64,000 nt of DNA, from positions 1,178,001 to 1,242,000 of the forward strand of contig NZ_VFPA01000003.1 of NCBI RefSeq assembly GCF_006716445.1, in the 5' to 3' direction. Both the position numbers and the translations under genes were made by a program. The notes beneath the pieces are model-generated. The model was given only the letters and a program-made list of their open reading frames with translations. It was not told where the DNA came from and did not search any database. Position 1 is the first letter of the stretch. Each line of letters opens with the position of its first letter. The DNA comes from Pseudonocardia kunmingensis. GTDB taxonomy: Bacteria; Actinomycetota; Actinomycetes; Mycobacteriales; Pseudonocardiaceae. This document shows, piece after piece, positions 39,481 to 48,175 of this stretch.

Positions 39481-40707
39481 ATGCGGATCGCCGGCGCCGA
39501 CGTCATCGTCACCAGCCCGGGGCGCAACTTCGTCACCCTCGAGATCACCACCGACGACGGCCTCGTCGGCTACGGCGACGCCACGCTCAACGGCCGCGAG
39601 CTCGCCGCCGCGAGCTACCTGCGCGACCACGTCGTCCCGCTGCTGATCGGCCGCGACGCGCACCGCATCGAGGACACCTGGCAGTACCTCTACCGCGGCG
39701 CGTACTGGCGCCGCGGGCCGGTGACGATGGCCGCGATCGCCGCCGTCGACGTCGCCTTGTGGGACATCAAGGCCAAGGCCGCGGGCATGCCGCTCTACCA
39801 GCTGCTGGGCGGGGCGAGCCGCACCGGTGCGCGGGCCTACGGGCACGCGAGCGGGCGCGACCTGCCCGAGCTGATGGACTCGATCCGGGCGCGGCTGTCG
39901 GAGGGCTTCCGCTCGATCCGCGTGCAGTCCGGCGTCCCCGGTCTGGAGACGATCTACGGCATCTCGGCCGCCCCGGACGCCACCGGCGGGCGCGGCTACG
40001 AGCCGGCGGGCCGGCACCCGGTGCCGAACGAGGAGACCTGGGACACCCGCGCCTACCTGCGCCACCTGCCGACGGTGTTCGAGGCGGTCCGGAACGAGTT
40101 CGGGCCGGAGCTGCCGCTGCTGCACGACTGCCACCACCGGCTCACCCCGATCCAGGCGGCGAAGCTGGGCAAGGCCCTGGAGCCCTACGACCTGTTCTGG
40201 CTCGAGGACTGCACGCCCGCGGAGAACCAGGAGGCACTGCGCCTGGTCCGCGAGCACACCACCACCCCGCTGGCGATCGGCGAGGTCTTCAACACCGCCT
40301 TCGACTACCAGACCCTCATCCGCGAGCAGCTCATCGACTACGTCCGCTCGGCCGTCACGCACACCGGCGGCGTCACCCCGATGCGCAAGCTGTTCGACTA
40401 CGCCGCGATGTACCAGGTGAAGTCCGCCATCCACGGCCCCACCGACATCTCCCCCGTCGGCATGGCCGCCGGCCTGCACCTGGACCTGGCGATCCACAAC
40501 TTCGGGATCCAGGAGTTCATGCCGCACAGCGCGGAGACCTACGAGGTGTTCCGCCGCTCCTACACCTTCACCGACGGCTACCTGCACCCCGGCGAGACCC
40601 CCGGCATCGGCGTGGAACTGGACAGGAAAGCGGCAGGAAGGTTCGAGTACGAACCGGCGTACCTCCCGGTGAACCGCCTCCGCGACGGAACGCTCCACGA
40701 CTGGTGA
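39481..40707 (+). CDS. manD: D-mannonate dehydratase (enolase superfamily, RspA-like)
   Basis: A 408-aa enzyme that converts D-mannonate to 2-keto-3-deoxygluconate in the hexuronate pathway. The ManD residues are in place: RVQSGVPG, metal ligands in LLHDCHHRLTP (Asp and catalytic His), LEDCTPAEN (Glu), GEVFNTAFDY (Glu), the active-site HGPTDISPVG and the terminal Trp of LHDW. A GGAAGGACCTCC ribosome site precedes the ATG. Some RspA-like proteins have low mannonate activity, so the substrate is a strong inference only. Confidence 0.93.
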   Translation: MRIAGADVIVTSPGRNFVTLEITTDDGLVGYGDATLNGRELAAASYLRDHVVPLLIGRDAHRIEDTWQYLYRGAYWRRGPVTMAAIAAVDVALWDIKAKAAGMPLYQLLGGASRTGARAYGHASGRDLPELMDSIRARLSEGFRSIRVQSGVPGLETIYGISAAPDATGGRGYEPAGRHPVPNEETWDTRAYLRHLPTVFEAVRNEFGPELPLLHDCHHRLTPIQAAKLGKALEPYDLFWLEDCTPAENQEALRLVREHTTTPLAIGEVFNTAFDYQTLIREQLIDYVRSAVTHTGGVTPMRKLFDYAAMYQVKSAIHGPTDISPVGMAAGLHLDLAIHNFGIQEFMPHSAETYEVFRRSYTFTDGYLHPGETPGIGVELDRKAAGRFEYEPAYLPVNRLRDGTLHDW

Positions 40708-40717
40708 GCCCCACCAC

Positions 40718-41668
40718 TCAGGCCGGGTCGAACTCCAGCACCGCCTTCAGGCGGCCCTCCGCCGGGGTGCACGCCGCCGTGTACGCCGGGGTCGCGTCGG
40801 CTGCCGACCGGACGTCCGTGACGAGCTCCGCTGCCACCTGCGGAGCGCGATCGAGGTGCTGCAGCGCGCGGCCCAGCACGGCACGGCGGTCGAGCGTGAG
40901 CCCGCCGATGATCCGCAGGTTGCGGCGCACGACGGCGGTGAGGTCGATCGGGTAGGACTCCCGCAGCGGGATGCCGAAGCAGTAGACCGTGCCCTGGTCG
41001 GCCACCGCGTGGACGGCGTCGGCCACCGTCGAGGTCTGGTGCCCGACGGCCTCCACGATCACGTCGGGCCGGGCGTCGACGGCCTGCGCCCACTGCCTGC
41101 TGTCCGCCACGACCACCTCGTCCAGGCCGAACGTGGTGGCGTGCGCGGTGCGGTCGACCGGGTCGACACCCACGACGGAGGCCGCGCCGCGCTGCCGCAG
41201 TGCCCACGCGAACAGCAGGCCGATCGCGCCGAGGCCCAGCACCGCGGCCCGCTTGCCCCGCACGTCGCCCAGCTGGTCGACCGCGTACAGCACGCAGGCC
41301 AGCGGCTGCGCCACCACGGTGTGCACCCCGCTGCCGTCGCCGCCGACGGGGTGCAGCCCGGATCCCGCGGTGACGACCAGCTCGGCCAGCGCGTCCGCCG
41401 CCGACGCCCAGCCGACCACCCGCTCCCCCGTCGCGATGCCCGGATCCCGCGACGCCCGCACCCGGCCGACGATCTCGTGCAGCGGGAAGCCGGGCGGGGC
41501 CACGACGCCCGGACGCCCGCCGGCGCGGAAGTGGGGGAGGTCGCTGCCGCAGATGCCACCGTGCTCCAGGCCGACGAGGACCTCGCCGGGGCGCAGGTCG
41601 TCCGCGGCGGGTGCGGGCACCTCCACGGGCTGCAACGTCGCGGGACCGGTCAGCTGCTGTGCCCACAT
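40718..41668 (-). CDS. Zinc-type MDR alcohol/sugar-acid dehydrogenase
   Basis: A 316-aa medium-chain dehydrogenase, somewhat shorter than the family norm (~340). The catalytic start GEVLVGLEHGGICGSDLPHFRAG (Cys/Ser zinc and proton-relay site) is present; the HEIVG motif follows, but the structural-zinc cysteine lobe is missing. The Rossmann motif is AAVLGLGAIGLL. It resembles threonine/L-idonate 5-dehydrogenase-like enzymes and is convergent with manD, so a uronate or aldonate alcohol is a plausible substrate. Confidence 0.88.
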   Translation of the reverse strand: MWAQQLTGPATLQPVEVPAPAADDLRPGEVLVGLEHGGICGSDLPHFRAGGRPGVVAPPGFPLHEIVGRVRASRDPGIATGERVVGWASAADALAELVVTAGSGLHPVGGDGSGVHTVVAQPLACVLYAVDQLGDVRGKRAAVLGLGAIGLLFAWALRQRGAASVVGVDPVDRTAHATTFGLDEVVVADSRQWAQAVDARPDVIVEAVGHQTSTVADAVHAVADQGTVYCFGIPLRESYPIDLTAVVRRNLRIIGGLTLDRRAVLGRALQHLDRAPQVAAELVTDVRSAADATPAYTAACTPAEGRLKAVLEFDPA

Positions 41669-41741
41669 GCGATCTGCCTACCGCCTCCGACCGACCCTGT
41701 GGACCCCATGTGGTCCGGCGCACACCGCGAGGCCACCAGCC

Positions 41742-41802
41742 GACGAACGGCACTCCCGTCGGCGCCTAGCCGACGACAGTGCCGTTCGTCATGCGAGTCC
41801 CG
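41742..41802 (-). repeat. Palindromic element, copy 3 (inverted)
   Basis: On the minus strand the unit reads CGGGACTCGCAT and then a 49-bp palindrome; arms are GACGAACGGCACT/AGTGCCGTTCGTC with loop-side changes versus copies 1-2. It encloses a frame ATG...TAG (41792-41766). A fragment like the second repeat family (GCACACC...GAGGCC) abuts it at about 41718-41738. Confidence 0.88.
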
Positions 41803-41858
41803 AGCCCCGGCCACCGCACTAGGATCACGGCGTTCCCGTCACCTGATCCGGAGGGCCG

Positions 41859-42848
41859 ATGGCACGCCGACCCTCGGTCACCAGCACCCAGATCGCCCGG
41901 GAGGCCCGGGTCGCGCAGTCCACCGTGTCGCGCGTGCTCAACGGCGGGAGCGTCTCCCCGCAAACGCGGGAGCGGGTGCTCGCGGTGCTGGAGAAGTACG
42001 ACTTCCAGCCCAGCCAGGCCGCGCGGAGCCTCGTGGGTGCGCGCACCGGCGTGGTCGGGGTCGTGATCCGCGACCTGACCAACCCCTTCTACCCCGTCAT
42101 GGTCAAGGCGATGGAGCGCGTCCTCCACGAGCGGGGGCTGCGGTTGTTCCTGGTGACCGACGTGGTCGCACCCGAGGAGGGGGTGGCGATGCTGCGCCGC
42201 GAAGGCGTCGAGGGCGCCATCTTCACCGCCGCCGTCGCCACCGATCCCCTGCCGGGCAGGCTCAGCGGGCACGGCATCCCCGTCGTGCTGTGCCACCGCA
42301 CGATCGACGGCTTCCCCGCCGACCAGGTGGAGGCCGACAACGTCGAGGCCGGCCGGCTCGCGGCCGGGCACCTGCTGGAGCTGGGCCACCGCCGGCTGGC
42401 GATGCTCACCGGTGTGCCCGGCGCCAGCACCGCGGTGCAGCGCGGTGCGGGCTTCCGGGAGCTCACGGCCGACCTGCCGGTCGTCGAGGTCGAGGGCGGC
42501 TTCGACTACGACCAGAGCTATGCGGCCGTGCGCGCGCTGCTGTCCGGCCCGGACCGGCCGACCGCGCTGTTCTGCCAGAACGACGTCATGGCCCACGCCG
42601 CGCTCAACGCGGCCGTCGCCGAGGGGGTCGACGTCCCGGGCGCACTGTCCGTCGTCGGGTGCGACGACGTGCCCGTCTCGGGTTGGGAGCGGATGGCGCT
42701 GACGACCGTGCGCCAGCCGCTCGTCCGGATCGCCCAGGTCGCCGCGGAGCTGCTGCTCGACCGGCTGGCCGACGCCGGGCGCCCGCCGCGCCACGAGGTG
42801 CTGCCCGTCGAGCTGGTGACGCGCGGCACGACGGCGCCGCCCGCCTGA
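41859..42848 (+). CDS. LacI-family transcriptional regulator
   Basis: A 329-aa repressor: N-terminal HTH (TSTQIAREARVAQSTVSRVLNGGSVSPQTRERV) and a periplasmic-binding-like domain (VVGVVIRDLTNPFYPVMVKAMERVL ... ALFCQNDVMAHAALNA). A GGAGGGCCG ribosome site precedes the ATG. A perfect palindrome for it lies 37 bp beyond its stop in front of the HisD paralogue, so that gene rather than the sugar operon to its left is the best target. Confidence 0.94.
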   Translation: MARRPSVTSTQIAREARVAQSTVSRVLNGGSVSPQTRERVLAVLEKYDFQPSQAARSLVGARTGVVGVVIRDLTNPFYPVMVKAMERVLHERGLRLFLVTDVVAPEEGVAMLRREGVEGAIFTAAVATDPLPGRLSGHGIPVVLCHRTIDGFPADQVEADNVEAGRLAAGHLLELGHRRLAMLTGVPGASTAVQRGAGFRELTADLPVVEVEGGFDYDQSYAAVRALLSGPDRPTALFCQNDVMAHAALNAAVAEGVDVPGALSVVGCDDVPVSGWERMALTTVRQPLVRIAQVAAELLLDRLADAGRPPRHEVLPVELVTRGTTAPPA

Positions 42849-42857
42849 CCTGATCCC

Positions 42858-42902
42858 TTGACCCCGGCGTCGCGGCGCGCCTACGTTGGATACGTATCCA
42901 AC
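42858..42902 (+). promoter_or_regulatory. Promoter with LacI operator for HisD-paralogue operon
   Basis: TTGACC at 42858-42863 and TACGTT at 42882-42887 form a promoter with 18-bp spacing. The perfect 18-bp palindrome GTTGGATACGTATCCAAC (42885-42902), with the central CG typical of LacI operators, overlaps its -10. Confidence 0.75.
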
Positions 42903-42921
42903 CGCGAGCAACGGAGCCGGA

Positions 42922-44241
42922 ATGTCCCGCAGCCTCAAGTCCGCCACGACCTCCGCGACCGGCTTCGCCGCCGACGAGACCGTCGCCACGACGGTCCGCG
43001 GCCTCATCGCCGACGTGCGCGAGCGCGGGGACGCCGCGGTCCGCGAGCTGTCCGCGCGCTTCGACAGGTGGGAGCCGGAGAGCTTCCGCCTCTCCGACGA
43101 CCAGATCGCCGAGCTGGTCGCCTCCCTCGACCCGCAGGTCATCGAGGACATCACGACCGTCCAGGCCAACGTCCGCCGCTTCGCCGAGGCGCAGAAGGCG
43201 TCGATGGCGGAGATCGAGGTCGAGACGCAGCCCGGCGTGTTCCTCGGCCAGAAGCACGTGCCGGTCCAGGCGGTCGGCGCGTACGTGCCGGGCGGGCGCT
43301 ACCCGCTCACCGCGAGCGCCCACATGACGATCGTGACCGCGAAGGTCGCCGGGGTGCCGCGGGTGGTCGCCTGCACGCCGCCGATCCGCGGCGAGATCCC
43401 CGCCGCGACGATCGCGGCCATGCACCTCGCAGGCGCCGACGAGATCTACGTGCTCGGCGGCGTCCAGGCGATCGCGGCCATGAGCGTCGGCACCGAGACG
43501 ATCGCACCGGTCGACATGCTCGCCGGCCCCGGCAACGCCTACGTCGCCGAGGCCAAGCGGCAGCTGTTCGGCGAGGTCGGCATCGACCTGTTCGCCGGGC
43601 CGACCGAGATCCTGGTCGTCGCCGACCACACCGCCGACCCGTTCGTCGTGGCGGTCGACCTGCTCTCGCAGGCCGAGCACGGCCCGGACAGCCCCGCGAT
43701 CCTCGTCACCACCAGCGAGGACCTCGGGAACGCGGTGCTCGGCCACATCGCGCAGATCCTCCCGGGGATGCCGACCGGCGACATCGCAGGCCCGGCCTGG
43801 CGCGACCACGGCCAGGTGATCGTGGTCGACGACCTCGCCGAGGCCTACCGCGTGGCGGACGGCTTCGCGTCCGAGCACGTCCAGATCCTCACCGAGAACC
43901 CCCGCGAGGCGCTGGAGCAGATGCACGCCTACGGCGCGCTGTTCCTGGGCGAGGGCACCTGCGTCTCCTACGGCGACAAGGTCATCGGCACCAACCACGT
44001 GCTGCCCACGCGCGGCGCGGCCCGCTACACCGGCGGGCTCTGGGTCGGGATGTACCTGCGCACCGTGACCTACCAGGAGGTCCGCGACCAGGACGCCTCC
44101 GCCGAGCTCGGCGTGCTGTGCGGGCGCGCGGCCCGGGTCGAGCTGTTCGAGGGCCACGCCCGCTCCGGCGACGTGCGCGCCGCCAAGTACGCCGGGGCGC
44201 AGCTGTCCTGGACCGACCACTACCAGCGGGTCCAGGCCTGA
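42922..44241 (+). CDS. Histidinol-dehydrogenase-family enzyme (HpsN-like candidate)
   Basis: A 439-aa NAD-linked HisD-family enzyme with catalytic Glu-His in ASEHVQIL and zinc ligands in LSQAEHG, plus GDKVIGTNHVLPT and EGHARSGDVR. It is outside any his operon and has ARYTGGLWVGMYLRTVTYQEV where true HisD has the SYSGLSVDDF-like stretch, so it is likely an alcohol-to-acid oxidase of another substrate, as in sulfopropanediol 3-dehydrogenase HpsN. It is paired with an MHS-type importer behind a LacI operator. ATG 42922 (GGAG site) avoids the operator. Confidence 0.85.
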   Translation: MSRSLKSATTSATGFAADETVATTVRGLIADVRERGDAAVRELSARFDRWEPESFRLSDDQIAELVASLDPQVIEDITTVQANVRRFAEAQKASMAEIEVETQPGVFLGQKHVPVQAVGAYVPGGRYPLTASAHMTIVTAKVAGVPRVVACTPPIRGEIPAATIAAMHLAGADEIYVLGGVQAIAAMSVGTETIAPVDMLAGPGNAYVAEAKRQLFGEVGIDLFAGPTEILVVADHTADPFVVAVDLLSQAEHGPDSPAILVTTSEDLGNAVLGHIAQILPGMPTGDIAGPAWRDHGQVIVVDDLAEAYRVADGFASEHVQILTENPREALEQMHAYGALFLGEGTCVSYGDKVIGTNHVLPTRGAARYTGGLWVGMYLRTVTYQEVRDQDASAELGVLCGRAARVELFEGHARSGDVRAAKYAGAQLSWTDHYQRVQA

Positions 44242-44276
44242 GACCCCCTCGTCCTGCGATCGACGGAGATCAGCCC

Positions 44277-45629
44277 ATGCGCGTTGCGCCCCACGACCCG
44301 GAGGTCCTCCGGCGTCGCTCCCTGCAGTCCGGAACGATCGGCGCGATCGTCGAGTGGTACGAGTACACGGTCTACGGCACGGCGGCGGCGCTGGTGTTCG
44401 GCCACCTGTTCTTCCCCGACCTGCCACCGGGCATCGCGCAGATCGTGTCGCTCGCGTCGTTCGGCGTGGGCTTCCTCGCCCGGCCGGTCGGGGCGTTCGT
44501 CGCGGGCCACCTCGGCGACCGGATCGGCCGCAAGTCCACGCTGATCCTCACCTTCTCGATCATGACGGTCGCGACGGCGGCGATCGGCTTCCTGCCGACG
44601 CACGCCCAGATCGGGGTGGCCGCGCCGCTGCTGCTGTGCCTCCTGCGGCTGGCGCAGGGCTTCGCCGTCGGCGGGGAGTGGGGCGGCGCGGCCATCGTCG
44701 CGGTGGAGAACGCGCCGCGGCGGCGACGCGGCTACTTCGGCTCGTGGCCGCAGATCGGCGTGTCGGCGGGGCTGCTGCTCGGCACCGCCGCCGTGAGCCT
44801 CGCGTCGGCGATCTCCGGTGACGCGTTCGGCGAGTGGGGGTGGCGCCTGCCGTTCCTGATGAGCATCCCGCTCGCGCTGGTCGGGCTGTTCATCCGGCTG
44901 CGCGCCACCGAGAGCCCGGCGTTCCTGGCCGAGAAGGCGAAGATGGACGCGGAGCTCGAGCAGCGGAAGGCACCCGCCGCCGTCCTGCTGCGCGACCACC
45001 GCAAGGCGCTGCTCATCACGATCTTCGGCCGCTTCGCCGAGGCCGGCAACTACTACCTGTTCACCACGTTCGTGCTGTCCTACGTGACCACGAACCTCGG
45101 CGCTCCGCAGTCCTACGGGCTGATCGCGTCGATGGTGGGTGCCGCGATCAACATCGCGATGATCCCGCTGTTCGGCGCGCTCTCGGACCGCATCGGCCGG
45201 CCGCGGACGTTCCTCATCGGCGGCGCGTTGATCGTGCTCACGTCGTGGCCGGTGTTCGCGCTCGTCGGCACCGGGCAACTGGTGGGCGTGGTGCTCGGGG
45301 TGAGCCTGTTCATGGCGCTGGGCCACGCGATGGTCTACGCACCGCTCCCGGCGCTGTACTGCGAGATGTTCCCGACGGCCGTGCGCTACTCGGGCATCTC
45401 CGTCGGCTACCAGATGGCCTCGATCCTGCTGGCGAGCTTCACCCCCGCGCTGGCGGCGGCGATGGTGCTCTGGGCGGGCGGCAGCCTGTGGATGGTGATC
45501 CTCTACGCCATCGGCACCACGCTGATCGCGATGGTGGCCATCGCCTTCGCCCCGGACCGGCGGCACCTGGAGCTGGAGGAGATCGATGCCGCCTCGCCTG
45601 CCGTGCCGCACGCGGCGGCCGCACGCTGA
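44277..45629 (+). CDS. MHS-family MFS transporter (small organic acid importer)
   Basis: A 450-aa transporter with twelve helices of the metabolite:H+ symporter branch. The N-terminal IGAIVEWYEYTVYGTAA and the loop GHLGDRIGRKSTLI are diagnostic; LRATESPAF and the second-half GALSDRIGRPRTFLIGG repeat follow. It is 35 bp after the HisD paralogue and shares its LacI-controlled promoter, so the pair probably imports and oxidises one substrate. Confidence 0.92.
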   Translation: MRVAPHDPEVLRRRSLQSGTIGAIVEWYEYTVYGTAAALVFGHLFFPDLPPGIAQIVSLASFGVGFLARPVGAFVAGHLGDRIGRKSTLILTFSIMTVATAAIGFLPTHAQIGVAAPLLLCLLRLAQGFAVGGEWGGAAIVAVENAPRRRRGYFGSWPQIGVSAGLLLGTAAVSLASAISGDAFGEWGWRLPFLMSIPLALVGLFIRLRATESPAFLAEKAKMDAELEQRKAPAAVLLRDHRKALLITIFGRFAEAGNYYLFTTFVLSYVTTNLGAPQSYGLIASMVGAAINIAMIPLFGALSDRIGRPRTFLIGGALIVLTSWPVFALVGTGQLVGVVLGVSLFMALGHAMVYAPLPALYCEMFPTAVRYSGISVGYQMASILLASFTPALAAAMVLWAGGSLWMVILYAIGTTLIAMVAIAFAPDRRHLELEEIDAASPAVPHAAAAR

Positions 45630-45633
45630 CCCG

Positions 45634-46491
45634 TCACGCCGCCTGGCGCGACTCCGCCGGCACGCCCGCGTCCACCGGGACCGGGCGCCTGCGGTTCGCG
45701 CCGGTGCGGGCGTGCGTGGCGTACAGCGTGAGCCCGACGAACGTGAGACCGCCGACGAGGTTGCCGACCACCGTGGGGATCTCGTTCCACACCAGGTAGT
45801 CGACGACCGAGAAGTCGCCGCCGAGCATCAGGCCGGACGGGAACAGGAACATGTTGACGATCGAGTGCTCGAAGCCCATGTAGAAGAAGACCAGGACGGG
45901 CATCCACATCCCGATCACCTTTCCCGACACGGACGTCGACATCATCGCGGCCACGACGCCGGTCGAGACCATCCAGTTGCACAGCACGCCGCGCAGGAAC
46001 AGGGTCAGCATCCCGGCGGCGCCGTGGTCGGCGTACCCCACGGTGCGCGAGGTGCCGATCTCGCCGAGCTGCGCGCCCACCTCGTTCGGCGCCATGGTGA
46101 ACCCGAAGGTGAGGATCACCGCCATCATCAGCGCGACGGTGAGCGCGCCGGCGAAGTTGCCCACGAAGACCAGGCCCCAGTTGCGCAGGACCGTGCGCAG
46201 GGTGACACCGGGGCGCTTGTCGATCCAGGCCAGCGGGACGAGCGTGAAGACGCCGGTCAGCAGGTCGAAGCCGAGCAGGTACAGCATGCAGAACCCGACC
46301 GGGAACAGCAGCGCCCCGACGAGTGCGTTGCCCGTCTGCACCGTGATCGTGACGGCGAACGCGGCGGCCAGCGCGAGGATGGCGCCGGCCATGAATGCCC
46401 GGATCACGGTGTCGCGGGTCGACATGAAGACCTTCGCCTCACCGGCGTCGATCATCTTCCCGACGAACTCCGCCGGGTTCACGTAGGACAT
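45634..46491 (-). CDS. Formate/nitrite transporter (FNT)-family channel
   Basis: A 285-aa channel with six helices (FNT fold): SYVNPAEFVGKMIDAGEAK at the start, then GNALVGALLFPVGFCMLYLLGFDLLTGVF, RNWGLVFVGNFAGAL and GVLCNWMVSTGVV, and GFEHSIVNMFLFP near the gate. ATG 46491 has a GAGGAG site at the right distance; a start 27 bp upstream is weaker. It is divergent from cyanase, so it could move cyanate, bicarbonate or nitrite rather than formate. Confidence 0.93.
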   Translation of the reverse strand: MSYVNPAEFVGKMIDAGEAKVFMSTRDTVIRAFMAGAILALAAAFAVTITVQTGNALVGALLFPVGFCMLYLLGFDLLTGVFTLVPLAWIDKRPGVTLRTVLRNWGLVFVGNFAGALTVALMMAVILTFGFTMAPNEVGAQLGEIGTSRTVGYADHGAAGMLTLFLRGVLCNWMVSTGVVAAMMSTSVSGKVIGMWMPVLVFFYMGFEHSIVNMFLFPSGLMLGGDFSVVDYLVWNEIPTVVGNLVGGLTFVGLTLYATHARTGANRRRPVPVDAGVPAESRQAA

Positions 46492-46710
46492 CTGCGGCTC
46501 CTCAGCTGGGTCGGGCACGTGCGTCCGGCCGAGTCTGGGAAGCGCGCGTTTCCACGCCGTGACGGCGGGAAGATCATCAGGTCACGGCCCCCTCACGGTG
46601 AGCGCCCGCCACCTGCCAGGACCGTGTTCCGTGCGCGCAACACGATCGTCACGAGGACGCGCGAGCCTGGTGCGCACCACCGATCCGAGGAGCCGACGAT
46701 CGACCCGATC

Positions 46711-47148
46711 ATGAGCAAGTCCGATGCCGCCGAGCTCGTCGTCGCCGCCCGGCGACGGCGCGGCCTGACCTGGTCCGCGATCGCCGACGAGCTGGGCGCA
46801 CCCCCGGTGTGGACGACCGCGGCCCTGCTCGGCCAGCACCCGCTGACGCGCGAGCAGGCCGAACGGGCGTGCACGCTGCTCGGCCTCGAGGCGGCGGTGG
46901 CCGAGAGCCTCCAGCAGCAGCCCTCCCGGGGAACCGATCCGGCCCTGATGAGCGACCCCACGATCTACCGGTTCACCGAGGCGCTGTCGGTCTACGGTCC
47001 CGCGCTCAAGGAGCTCATCCACGAGGAGTTCGGCGACGGGATCATGAGCGCCATCAACTTCCGGGTCGACGTCGCCCGCCGGCCCGACCCCGACGGCGAC
47101 CGCGTGGTCGTCACCTTCGACGGGAAGTTCCTCGACTACCGGTGGTGA
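46711..47148 (+). CDS. cynS: Cyanate hydratase (cyanase)
   Basis: A 145-aa enzyme that converts cyanate and bicarbonate to ammonia and CO2. The N-terminal helical domain is followed by the catalytic domain with Arg and Glu in DPTIYRFTEALSVYG and Ser in FGDGIMSAINF, all three active-site residues. There is no beta-carbonic anhydrase gene (cynT) beside it; the divergent FNT channel occupies that place. The 3' end overlaps the GlxA-type gene by 38 bp. Confidence 0.95.
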   Translation: MSKSDAAELVVAARRRRGLTWSAIADELGAPPVWTTAALLGQHPLTREQAERACTLLGLEAAVAESLQQQPSRGTDPALMSDPTIYRFTEALSVYGPALKELIHEEFGDGIMSAINFRVDVARRPDPDGDRVVVTFDGKFLDYRW

Positions 47149-48103
47149 GCCGCCCGGGTTCGCCGAAGGTGCGCCGGTAGGCGCCCGGCGTGGTGCCCAG
47201 GTGCGCTCGGAACCGGCGGCGCAGGTTGACCGCCGAGGCGAGCCCGACCCTGGTGGCGATGGCGTCGACCGGGAGGTCGGTCTCCTCCAGCAGGGCCCGC
47301 GCGGCGTCGAGGCGCCGGCCGAGCAGCCACTGTCCCGGGCTGGTGCCGAGCTGTTCGGTGAACTGCCGGGCGAGGGTCCGGCTCGACAACCCGGCACGTC
47401 GGGCGAGCCGGTCCACGGTCAGCCGGGTGTCGAGCCGGGAGGTCGCCCACTCCAGCAGCGGCGCCAACGACTCGTCCGCCCGGGCGGGGGTGGGCCGGGC
47501 GACGTACTGGAGCTGGCTGCCCTCCCGGTGGGGCGGCAGCACCATGTTCCGGGCGATCTCGGCGGCGTACGCCGCGCCGTGGTCGGAACGCGCGAGGTGC
47601 AGGCACAGGTCGATGCCCGCTCCTGTGCCTGCGCTCGTCGCCACGTCGCCGTCGTCCACGTAGAGCACGTCCGGATCCACCTGCACCTCGGGGAAGGCGG
47701 CGGCGAGCCGGGCGGTGTGGCGCCAGTGGGTGGTGGCGCGGCGGCCGTCGAGCAGTCCGGCCGCGGCGAGGACGAACGCGCCCGTGCAGATCGCGACGAC
47801 CCTCGCCCCGCGCTCGTGGGCGGCCCGCAGCGCCTCGACGACGCTCGGCGGCACCGCGGCGTCGGGCGGCTGCCGACCGGGGACGACCACGGTGTCCGCC
47901 TCCTGCAGGGCGTCCAGCCCCGCGTCGACGAGGACCGCGTAGCCGACGGTGGTCGGTAGCGGGCCGGGGTGCTCGGCGCAGATCCGGAAGTCGTAGTGGG
48001 CCGGCACGTCCTGGGGGACGGCGCCGAAGACCTCGGAGGCGCAGGCGAGCTCGAAGGGCGACTGGGGCGGGGTGAGCAGGGCCACCACCCGATGACGCTC
48101 CAT
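47111..48103 (-). CDS. GlxA-type AraC-family regulator (DJ-1/PfpI + AraC HTH)
   Basis: A 330-aa regulator with an N-terminal DJ-1/PfpI-like domain (FELACASEVFG, VVAICTGAFVLAAAGLLDGRRATTHW, VDDGDVATSAGTGAGIDLCLH) and a C-terminal double AraC HTH (LARRAGLSSRTLARQFTEQLGTSPGQWLLGRRLDAARALLEET). The DJ-1 cysteine in CTGAF is present. It is divergent from the hydrolase gene at 48176, its likely target. Confidence 0.93.
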   Translation of the reverse strand: MERHRVVALLTPPQSPFELACASEVFGAVPQDVPAHYDFRICAEHPGPLPTTVGYAVLVDAGLDALQEADTVVVPGRQPPDAAVPPSVVEALRAAHERGARVVAICTGAFVLAAAGLLDGRRATTHWRHTARLAAAFPEVQVDPDVLYVDDGDVATSAGTGAGIDLCLHLARSDHGAAYAAEIARNMVLPPHREGSQLQYVARPTPARADESLAPLLEWATSRLDTRLTVDRLARRAGLSSRTLARQFTEQLGTSPGQWLLGRRLDAARALLEETDLPVDAIATRVGLASAVNLRRRFRAHLGTTPGAYRRTFGEPGRLTTGSRGTSRRR

Positions 48104-48175
48104 GGCAGGAACGTACCCATGGATGTCTTTCCGGACTCTGTGGGCGGGAGCAGGCTCCGGGTCAGAGTGGTTGCC

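Noticed and set aside
42886..42921. Upstream ATG for the HisD paralogue
   Set aside because: It would place the operator and -10 in coding sequence; ATG 42922 has a better ribosome site.
42922..44241. True histidinol dehydrogenase of the His pathway
   Set aside because: No other his genes, a LacI operator and a transporter neighbour, and altered motifs argue against it.
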